Shown in pieces: positions 24,811 to 35,400 of a stretch of DNA of 64,000 bases. The translations under genes were made by a program, and so were the position numbers. The stretch is from Burhinus oedicnemus (lineage: Eukaryota > Chordata > Aves > Charadriiformes > Burhinidae), in assembly GCA_008921705.1 (NCBI GenBank), contig VFFE01008908.1:1775538-1839537 (forward strand), given 5' to 3'. The notes under the pieces are model-generated. The model worked only from the letters and a program-made list of their open reading frames with translations. It was not told the origin of the DNA and made no database searches. The number at the start of each line of letters is the position of its first letter. Position 1 is the first letter of the stretch.

Positions 24811-27800
24811 AACAAACTTTATTACGGGGATTGTCCTGGTTGGAAGAGCAGAAAGGAAAGCCCAGCCATGGAGGGCAAGTTGAGCTGTCTCCTCAGTTCC
24901 TGGCTGTGGTCTGGGGTTGGGAGTCAGCACTGGAAGGAGCTCCCCTCTCGCTTCACATTGCGACTGGCACCTGGCTAGGACCCACCCAGCACCATCAAAG
25001 ATGCTTTGAGGATCCTGCTTGCCACCAGATTTAAGGGACTCACAGTTTTAACACATCAATCCTGACATCTCCGGGGAACTCAGCCCTCGCATGCAGGGCT
25101 TTACCTTGTGGATTTTCCCTCCAATCTGTTGGAGCAAGGCTGGGGCATGGGTGTGTGCAAGGTAGGGACTATCTCAGAAGTCTGAAGCACATCACAGAGA
25201 TTTCCTTCCCCACGCTGCCTCTGCAGGAGCAGGCCTGCTGTGGTTTCCATTAGACTTGTAGAAGTGCCAAAAAAACCCTGTAGTCTGCTGGGAGAATAAT
25301 TAGACTTGGCAAGTTTGCTCAACAAGCACTTATTATACATAGTATTAACGGGTGATAGGTAGAGTCTGCGGTTGTTTCACTTAATAATGCATGGATCCTC
25401 CTAGATATCCTAAGGATCTCTCTCTGGAGTTGTGTTTTGTGATCAGATGGCATAACTAATGGCCAGGGCTGATTACATACTGATTAAAAACTACTTAAGA
25501 ATCTCATCTGTCCAGGAAGGGAATGCCAATCCCTGCAGTAGGAGGGAAGTACTTGTCCCTATTTCATTTCAGTGGTACCAGTTCATCTGTTGCTAGCAGC
25601 AGGCACTGAGCAACTCTGCTTTGCACATCAAAGGGAATTCAGGATGTATAAGGAATCCGATGTGGCTGAGTTTAGTTGGAATTAGACCTTGAGACTGATG
25701 TCTGGTGAATGGATATCTTCCCCTCCTCAGAAGCTGATGGCTTTGACCAAGAAAGCGTAGAAGCACATTCTCGTTTGGTGCCTACCCGAAACAGCAGTGC
25801 CCCCGCAGGAGGTGGGAATTTCTTCATGGCCCACATTTTGGTGGGACACCTTTGCATTGAGCAGACAGAATTCTAAAAAACTCTGGAGAGCCTATGGGAA
25901 GCCTGTGTTTCTCTGTGTTTCTCCTCCCACGGATTTAATCTGGTGGGAAAAAAGACAAATTCATGGGCTGGGGAGTTGGTCATGAAAAACGGACCATTCA
26001 GCGATGACCATGGTGTGATGATGGGCAGTGCCAGCTGAGGTGTTTGCTCCATTAAGACTATCAGACAGTTAGTTTGAAGCAGATCCAGACTTTGGCTCCT
26101 ATGGGCAAAGTGCAGGACTCTCTCCTGTGTGTGCATTGAGGGGCACCACCATCCTTTCCAGCATAACCATACTTCTTAGCTGCCTTTGTAGCAAGAGCCA
26201 TATTTCTTTCTTACCCCTCCTAAAATCTGCTGGGCACCTATGCCTTAATAGGTAAGACATAAAACAGCGCTGCTTTCACCAAAAGGCTTTATACTATGTG
26301 CTGGCCTGCTGGGACTGCCTCTGGCCTTTCCCACAGCATTGGCTGGGAAACACTAATTCAGCTAAATGCAAGCTTCTGGTGTGATTTTAATCAGCCTTTG
26401 CAGAAGAACAGTTTCTGCAGTGCCGGACATGCAGTCTGTGAAGAGAGGGTCCTTCGCAGCGGTCAGTTTACAAAAGGTAGCCGATCGGGACAGCCTTGGA
26501 CACTTAATGGCCAAATATCTGTCACTGAGTTACCTGTGAATTCAGAGAAATTAAAATGGAAATGCAGCTTCTGAATACTGGGAGAGACACTTACATTTAC
26601 AGCATACGATCCTCAACGCCTGTGCTAGACCCTCCACGCGTTGCCCGGTCCCTGCTGCAAGAGGCACGGAGTTGCTCCGCTGAAGCTTTCCCTGTCTGGC
26701 TTGCGCTGTAACAGGTTTCTTAGGCTGTCCCGCAAAACCGCAGCTTGAATTTCTGACTAAAATATGATCCACAACTCTTAAATGACTCTGTTTCACAAAT
26801 GTTGAAATAGGGGAAAACATGCTTTTAAAAATTTTAGAAACAGCACGTTGTGACCGCCAAGTTGAGTGTAAAGTTAGTGTGTCTGAATAAGGTAGTTTAA
26901 AAACTGAAAAGAAAGGAAAGTCACTAGAGGAAGCATTTTCAGTCCAAATTCACCAATAATACTAAAGTTGAAGAAATGTAGAGTATGTTCCAGAAATTAG
27001 TAACATATAAACTTATAAACAAATAAATAAATAATAAAAAATATTATTTTTAAATATTGTCCAAAGTTACGCCTTTTTGGAGGGAGGGGACATATCATTT
27101 TCCCTTGCATAAATATCATCTCTAACCATTTGACTGGCTACGGGCTTGAGTATCTCAAGCCATGTAGGGTTGTGTTTGTCTAAGCCTCTAAGACACCCGC
27201 GCTGTCGAACATGCGGAGATTCACCCTCTGCAGAGACATCGAAGTTGCAGGCACAAATGTCATAGCAGGGTCACACCTTGACAAGTGCTTGGCTCTGCAG
27301 GACAACAGGTTGTACGTTTTTAAAAGGAATTATACGATGCCGTTACCTGTGATAGCAGGGTGTCGACCGTGGTGACACAGAGGATGCCATTTACCTATAT
27401 ATGTTCATTTTTTTGGTGTCAGAATGTAAATGAGCCTCTCTTCAAATACAAACAAAAGCACGGCAATACTTTAGTGAGTGCCAAAGCAGCCGGCAAATCG
27501 AGTCTTCATTTCTGAGCTGCACTGCCATTATGGGAAGCTTTGCTGACAGTTATGAATGTCACTCATCAAAACACCTTCACACGGTTCTGATAAGTCTAAA
27601 TAGTACTATTTTATAGTCAATGTCACTGTCGCCGCAGAGGGCACGAAAGTCATCTTTTAAATTCATGTCTCAATGTAATCTGAATGTACCTGTATTGTCT
27701 ACTAGGCATTTTCTGAACGCAGCCAAATAAATTTGGCGTCAGCTGCCACAGGAACTGGCCTTCTGAATAATCTCTTATGTTGTTTAAAATGATTGCATAT

Positions 27801-30720
27801 TTCAAACATATAGGTTGGCACTTCATTTTTTTGTTTGTTTGCTTGCTTGGTTGTTTTTAACACAGTTACTACCAAGTTGCCTCCACTCCATCATGGTTCC
27901 AGACTTCTGTGGTTTCCTCATGTGTTTTGCACTTTCTGGACATGGTTCGTTCTTTTTATTAAAAGGAGGACAATTGGATTTTGCTCTATTGCTGCACATA
28001 TTGCCAGTGAGCAAAATTCGTGGCCATGAGCTCCTCTGTGTGCTCAATGTGGAGGACTGCCCAGAGCAGCATAAATACACACCGGTGATGGTTACAAACC
28101 CAAAAACTGCAGCCTCCTGCGCTCACTTGAGAAGACAGCCAGGTTTTACACGGTCTGCCTTAAGTGCTGGGTACTGACGTCCTCTTGGCTATCACCCCAC
28201 TGAAGAAGGTTTTCATTAGCAGCATAAAACAAAAAGTACTAAAGCTCTTCTTTGTGATGAGCTCAAATCTACAGCTGACCTTGCAGAGCTGCGTCCCCCA
28301 GCCCTGGCTCATCAGCCCCGCTCTCAGGCAGGCTGTGTTGCTTCTTTCCCTGGACAAGACAACGCGACACATGGCAAAGCAGCATCTGGTGCAACGTGCG
28401 ATGGCAGAAAGTGTCCCCTTCTAGTAGCGTGACACTCCACCATGTGGCACAGTCACTGCTTTATCATTCTGTTAAAAAGGGAGGGAGGAAGGTGTACAAA
28501 TTTTGCCACTTCAAAATGTTGAAATATTTGAATTCCTCCTCTGTGCCTTTAAATTTGGAAAGCTAAATATATGGAGAGAAAAAGTGAGGGGAACTAAATA
28601 AGAAATGAGTATAGGGGATAAATCTCAACCCAATCCATGGTAGTTGTCATACCTCCCCATCAAACACCACTCATGCCTCACCAGCAGAACACGGCTGCAG
28701 GGAGTGCTGTGCTGCTGCTGGTCTGTTGGTGTCTTTTGTGGTTGTTGGGAATGACGGTTCAGCATCAAAATCAGGCTCTTGTAGAATTTCAAGCAACCCT
28801 GGAAACAATGGGCAGTTGCTTCTAATAAGGTCACAAGCTAATGAAATATAAACGATGTCTAATAATTGCACTGCATGGAAAGTGTTAGCAATCATCCTTG
28901 CACATTTGATATCCCAAATATGCCCCATGTGCCTAGTACGTATGTTTATGGTACAACACTCACACTCTTGACTTTCCTACACAGGTGCTTTCCAGAATTA
29001 AGGATGCATGTAAATAAGAATATTGTGTTCAATTTGCCACACAAATCACTAAATTAGATGCACAGGCAGCTTCTACTCTTTCACAAGAGCTTTTTCTAAT
29101 GGATATTTCATATTGCAGCAGTCATTTTTAATAACTGAAAATGTTCTTAGGAAAGTTTTAGAGTTTTCCAAGCCTGGATTACAGCTTGAGCCTGCAAGTT
29201 TTTGAATTCATAGGATTTGATTTAGTGAAGCATTTCTAGGGCTACTCACGTGCTTGAAAGTACAGTTATTTGGCATTGCTTTGCTGCACTGATTAGTGAG
29301 ATGTTGGGGATGGAACCCACAGTGGGGGCAAGAGGCAGCGTAACAGGGAAGAGGCAGGCCACCCACCACTGACAACCAGCCATAATTGCCAAAATTGTAT
29401 TAAAATAGTCTGGCTTCCTATGTCATAGAAATGGTGTCATAATCTTAAAATATCTCTTTCTATGTCAATAGGCTTGAGTATGTTAAATGAAGCAGCTGCT
29501 TAATGTTAGAAGATTTCTGAAACCATAAAGAACTACTTATCCAACGTAGCCTTTTTTTGCCCTCAGGGACAGGTTAACAAAGGTGTAGCTTTTCCAGAGG
29601 ATTTTCACAGATAGCTGAACAGAAAACCTTTTTATTGAAAATGTTATCTGTATCAACGAAGTTTTATGATCTAAAAAGCTTGCATTGGGTTTCTGCTAGA
29701 CAAAGAGCCTTAGCATCAGCTCCTGCAGTAAGGACAGCTGAGGATCTGGGTCATTGTTCCTAGAATTAATTGATACGACCTGGTGGGAAGGTATGAAAAA
29801 TCATCTTGTCAGATCCTCGCCAGGTCATTCTCAGCTCCTTTCAGACTCATTAGGGGCCCATGAAACTGGAGGTGTGAGTCAGGCTGGCCCAGATCACTGA
29901 AAATGTCCCAGAAACTGTGTGGCAAGGAGCTCCCGGTGGTGGTCCTGGAATAAGAGGCTACAACCAAGAGTCGTGTTACCACGTACGTGGAGCCAGGACT
30001 AGAAACCCTATGAGAATAAATTCCTTACTGAATAGAAAGGCAGCATTACCCCACAGATCACAACAGGCAAATGTAAACTCATTTCATTTTTTAAAAGAGT
30101 TTTATTAAGTATATTAAAGCTTCCAGAAGGCATATGGGAAAATGTTCAGGACTTTCTATGAATACCTTTTTTACTGAAATACCATAGATACATTTGGCAG
30201 AAGTAAGGAATATTAAAAGTACAGCAACAAAAGCCTAAGTATATTGTATAGATTTTGTTTCTCAGAGAAAATGCAAGATAAGGATAAAATTTAAGTCTTA
30301 CTGAAGTCAATGGCCAAAGATCATTATTCTTTAGTGAAACAAAAGATTTCACAGAAAAGGTTTTGTGCAAGATATGAGTGATCTAAATTTAAGAGTATAA
30401 TGTATTTATGGAAGTATTTTTACAAGCCATTCTTCACAGTGTGTATACAAGTGATAAGTAAATACAGTTCTTCGGTGACAAAGTCATGAAAAAAACCCCT
30501 TATCTGATCACATAACGGTGCCACTGAAGCGAAGAAAGAGGAGACCTAGCCTATGGATTGGTGTTAGCTTAGGATTTGGGTGATCTGCCTCAAAAGCCCT
30601 TTTTTTTATCCAGTCACTTGGAGCTAAATCCACAAAAGGCTGATGATTCAACTACATGATGCCATGCTCAGCATCCTTGCTCTTGGGCAACAGAGCAAGT
30701 GTCCCCAGACCTGAGGAAAC

Positions 30721-30726
30721 TTTATT
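30721..30726 (-). terminator. SLC16A7: Second candidate poly(A) signal AATAAA
   Basis: A minus-strand AATAAA lies about 1.4 kb past the stop, with TCTGG/TGCTCTGTTG-type GU-rich sequence downstream in transcript sense. It is an alternative to the signal at 31136. Confidence 0.25.
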
Positions 30727-31135
30727 GCGGGCAACAGGATGGCATGAGGCCACCGGGTATTGCAGTGCTAGCAACAAGGAGGTAACTAACTCGGCCCAAA
30801 CAAGGTGGGGACAGCAGTGTTTGGATTCCCTCCAGGATGGATGCAACTTAACCAGGTTAAAAAAGTACGGCACAAGGTCGCAGCTCTAAGACAGCATTTA
30901 AAATCATTAACCCTGAGTAGTACGAAGCATGAAGTAAGCCGGCTGCATCGCAGAGAGGGGTGTGGTTTAATGCACGACTTCCATGGTATTTCCTATTTTC
31001 TCGCAGGGGGATACCTGTGCTCAGCAGGCAGCCTTTCAGCTCCTCTCCTCAGCTGCCGATGTTTTCCTTCACGTAGGTGGCCAAGGCACCCAACCTAGGG
31101 CAGTGGATCCCATTTCAGGTCTGGCACGCCTAAGC

Positions 31136-31141
31136 TTTATT
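31136..31141 (-). terminator. SLC16A7: Candidate poly(A) signal AATAAA
   Basis: A minus-strand AATAAA lies about 1.03 kb past the stop codon, followed in transcript sense by a GU-rich segment (GGTTGGGTGCC region). It is one of several AATAAA hexamers downstream, and the choice cannot be made from sequence alone. SLC16A7 transcripts can have long 3' UTRs. Confidence 0.3.
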
Positions 31142-32168
31142 CGCTGATGCAACGATGCCTGTCACTCCTCTGTGCTTCAGTTCTTCATTTGCACAATTAA
31201 TTAATAGTAACACTTACTGCCTCACCAGGGTGTTGCAAAGAAAAAGCATGCTAAAAACAGTACGGCACTCAGATATTGGATAATAAGGACTGTGTAACCT
31301 CCTAGGGAAAATGTTAAAGAATTTGCACTGTTCAAATGTAGATCAAAGTTTAAGCTCTTTAAAACTAAATTTCTGCCCCACACAAACAAAGCACCTGGAA
31401 GAAGGACTCCTGTAGCATGTCGGCTTTGTGCTGTCCCCCTGCATAATGTCACCTTTCTCGAGACATTTTACTAAATGTAGAGGTTCCTAAGAAAGTCCCT
31501 GGTCAAGCCACGATGAGCCACCCCAAGTTAATTCCTTCCTAGCATGCTCCAGACACAAAGACAGGCTGCCTTGCTGCCACTTCACACTCAGGCTTGTGCT
31601 GCCCTTGTTCCGCTCAAGCAGCTCTCTCACGTTGTATTTAAGATGAGTGTAAGGTCTATTTTACATTTCCATGAGACAGAGGTGCAAGTCACGGTGCAGC
31701 TGCCAGTGGAAGGCAGCACCAAATCCCTGGGATAATTCTGACGCTGCAGTCAGAGAAAGTCAAAGAGTTTTGACTGCATGGTGAGAACATCCAGCCACCA
31801 CAGTACTCAATGCAAAGCCCGTTCAGGCTGCTGGAGGGGCTCTGCATTGACTCTGATGGTCATTGGCCTTTTCACTGAGTAGAGCTGTAGTACACGGAAT
31901 AAAAGTGGGGTGTCAGTTACACCCTTACTCAGCCCCTCTGGGAAATACTTAAAGAAAAATGTTGCGGTACCTTTGGTATGCACATGGATACTGCACTGTG
32001 TCCCAGCACTTTATACTTGTTTCTGTGTTCTAGTCTTCTCCTACAACAAAGAAGAGGATGCACATGGCAAGAGCATAGAGCAAAATTTAAAAACCTAGTG
32101 TGATTTCACAGCTGGTGTGCACTTGAGCAACCCAGAAGTAATTTTCCATTCAGCCCATGGGAACAGGT
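31142..32168 (-). other. SLC16A7: Probable 3' UTR of the transporter
   Basis: This region directly follows the stop codon in transcript sense and runs to the first good AATAAA at 31136-31141. No coding signal is present. A MIR-like relic overlaps its distal end. The extent is inferred. Confidence 0.45.
31155..31285 (+). mobile_element. MIR SINE relic
   Basis: The plus-strand order follows the MIR consensus: CTCTGTGCTTCAGTTCTTCAT, then AATTAATAGTAACACTTACTGCCTCA, CAGGGTGTTG, and TGCTAAAAACAGTACGGCACTCA. The consensus has CTCTGTGCCTCAGTTTCCTCAT, ATAATAGTACCTACCTCA, TAGGGTTGTTG, and GCTTAGAACAGTGCCTGGCAC. The match in order and spacing is good for such an old element. Confidence 0.6.
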
Positions 32169-32461
32169 TTAAACTTCATTTGTGCCATTCACTTCCTTCT
32201 TTAGTCCTTCTTGTTCCTCTCTCAAAGGTTCCAGCTCAGGCCCATCCTGTGCAGTTTCTTTGTTCCAGTTATTGCTGCCTTCATTTTCTGTCCTTACAGA
32301 TTTAGGATCCTCTTCTTTTGCCTTTCTTTCCTTCTCCTCCTTGGCAAGCATACGATAATTATAATAATTCATGATGAACAGGAAGGTTCCTGCCAGGACC
32401 ATCACAGCTCCACATTTAATGAACATATATTTATAGTCCCCAAAAGTATCGATAAGAGTTC
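32169..32461 (-). CDS. SLC16A7: SLC16A7-like coding exon 4 (residues 409-505) with stop
   Basis: The acceptor (catgttttacag/GAACT) is preceded by a 17-nt T run in transcript sense. The exon encodes [18 protein letters not shown], then helix 12 and the cytoplasmic tail, with the stop codon at 32171-32169. The DYKYM..CG and NYRMLAKE blocks match the same place in MCT1 and MCT2 (NYRLLAKE). The tail is about 60 residues, rich in Lys and Glu, and ends NGTNEV. Tail length and composition vary widely in the family, so the end is not diagnostic. The 3' UTR continues toward lower coordinates. Confidence 0.9.
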
Positions 32462-35400
32462 CTGTAAAACATGTATTAAAAAAAAAAAAAAAAAGAAACT
32501 TAGAGATGAAGGCAAGAATATTGTGTTTTCAGATCCTAAATATAAAGGGACAGCCTTGTGGCTTTAGGATAAAATAAGACATTTTCTGGACTTCTGATCT
32601 CTTCCACAAATACTCTGATCCTGCAAATACTTCACAAGTGTTCCACTATATAGCCTGTGGGTAGTTAATGCTGATATAGGTAATACTACCAATAATTTGT
32701 ACAATTCAGTAGAAGGGGACAGAGAACCTACATTGCAAAGTCTAGACTTTTCAGGCACACCTATTTTTTTCCATGCAGAAACTAAGTCCTCTGATCACAG
32801 GGTCTTGCAGAGTCTTTCCATTGACTCCAATGATCACCTACAAGGATGTCCATTTGACTTGCTAGTCCTCAGGCCGCCAACAAAAGCGGCAGCATTTGGG
32901 AAGACCTTTGTGAGATGGCACCTGGACACTGGGTCTCATCTCAGACTCTTGACAAAGACTCTCCAATTTATTCCACCATGCGTCATTCACCAGTATTAGA
33001 GGGCGCTCAGCTTTTGGTCACAGCTGCCCTTTCTGCATTTATACTCGTGATATAAAGATGAAAGGGCACTGCGTGGAACTGGAAAACATTAGTTCCAGGG
33101 AAAGCAAAGATGATGCTGTCAATGTCAGATAATTTCAATGCCAAGACAAATGTGACAGGTTCCTCTCAAAGGTTAATGCCTCTGCTACGGACTTACAGAG
33201 TAATTGAAGGGAGACGGCTTAATTGAAATGTCAGTGTTCTCCATTATGTCAAAATATAATGCAAATCTTATTGGGATTATGATCCTGAGCATTAATTCCC
33301 ATTTACTGGCGCAACATAGACCATTCTTAACATCCCAAACCCTAATTAAAGTAAGACCCACTCCTAACCTGGTCTTCACAGTACAGATAGTCCTCCTTGA
33401 AACTGGCCCATCATCCATTAGCTCTCTGACTTTTTGGAATATGTTCTCCTCCTTAAAAAGAGGGACCTTTAATTACTTCCTGACTGACCCCTAACGTTGA
33501 AAAGCTGATGATTAATTATCCCACTGTATTACATTAACAAGGGATTTTATGGCTACCAAATAGATTTCTTGATCACAAAAATAATAATTTTAGCTGGGTT
33601 TGGTCAACAGTTCTTCCCGAATCATTCCTAGATGTCTTGGTATGCCATTTTCAATGCACTGTGGTTTTCATGTTACTGGTGAAATATCAACCAAATGCTA
33701 ATTGCAACAATTTTTCCTTTTCTGCTAATCAGGATGACCTAGAGGTCTCCTAAATAGGTTTCAATGAGAGTTTTAATGAGTAGAGTATTGGAAAATTCAA
33801 CAGTAGGATAGTCTTGCCTCTTTTCCTTTGAGAATAAGATAAAGTCATAAAACACACTGGGAACAATTTACTTAGTTCATTAAAGCAGAACCCTGCAGTA
33901 GGTTATTAAAATGCCAAAGAACCAATAAATTTGCTGCTTATTAAAATGGTGGGGAAAATCCTACCAAACTAATATTACTGATTATTACATAGAACTGTTT
34001 TAGCCTCATTAGCAGTCTCTGGTCATTAACTTAATCTTCCACACAGAAAATTATATAATTCAGAAAATGGCCATTTTAAAATTGTATTTTCTTTTGTTTG
34101 TCATTACTTAAATAATGAATCTGTAAGACAGCAAGAGGATACAGCTGCTTCTGTCACACTGCACGAGCTACATGGTAATATGAAGAATTAAATGGCTCTG
34201 CAAGACGTGCCATGCAGAGTATTAGCCAGATCTCAGTTTTGAATCCAGGAAATGGGTTTAAACTGCCTTCTTTCTGTGCATTCTTTAGATTTATTACGAT
34301 ACGGTCGTATCAAAAGAATTAGCAGAGCTTAACTTTTATACATCCAAATAGAGACTGCACACACAACCTAATTAAACATTTTAGCATACTTAAAGGTGAC
34401 GCATTTCCAAACCAGTTATTCAAGCTTGCATACAGGTGAAATGCAAATTGCAGGACAGGGCACATAGATGGGACAGTATCTATACACTGAGAGGATGTCA
34501 CCTATAAAGTCATTTAATTCATAGTCAACTCGGATTTGATAAGGACTGTACTTGAGCCAAATGCCAGATTCAAATATGGTGTCTTCCAGACATGGTGTGT
34601 TCCTTGTAGAAAAAGAAGTGAGCACATGGTATAGAGGGAAAGAAGCGGAAGCTGTTAAAAACCACAGGTGATCACTGCTCCCACGTATCTTCAGATGACT
34701 GTAAGCCCCAGGTCAGCATAGACATTTGAGAGTCTCTGCCTTTTGATATTTCAAGCCATGCCATCCAAAATAAACCTTTTTCTTTATTTTCAGAACAACC
34801 TTAAATCTATCCAATGCACTAAGATGACTGAAATCCATAAGTTGAAGTACTCAGAGCCTTAGAGACAAATAGCAAGGCTTAGGTTTGAGTCAACAAGAGG
34901 ATTGCATAGAACCATTGTGTTTCACTGTGCTTAAGTGGTGGTGGACTCCACCCTTTTGCAACAGGAGTCTCCAGGAGGAATTGTCTGAAGTGCAAGGTTC
35001 TTGGTGTTGCAGGAAGTCCCACCCTGCAAATTCAGTTCAAGTGTTTGAAGGGATCTAAAAGATCACTCTGCGAACTGTTGACTTCAACTGGAGGACTACA
35101 CAGAAAGGAGTAAAGGGGAAATACTGGAGGAGATACCTAGGGACCTGCCTTCCCTGTCCAATTACCAGTGGAAAAACAGTGGGTGTGAAGCAGAGAAAAG
35201 ACATTTAGAATCCCTTCTTACAAACTGTGCTTGCAAGAGGCTAAATATAAGCAACAACCCAGTGGAACCAGAGGAAGAAGATACACTCACCCCCAATAGG
35301 TGGTCCCAGCAGTATCGTGCAGCACTCTGCAATGGTGACCAGGCCAACAGCACTTGTGAACCGGGCAGCTCCCACGAGGTCCATGAGTGTTTCAAAGAGC

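Larger units (their letters stand above)
23829..31135. other. Unique DNA between the inverted repeat and the candidate 3' UTR
   Basis: No gene is recognised. It contains the palindrome at 24793-24810, an AT-rich tract at 27000-27060, a GTTT-type low-complexity run at 27825-27858 and a possible conserved noncoding segment at 27590-27770. Part of the low end of the transporter's 3' UTR may extend in from above 30.7 kb. Confidence 0.6.
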
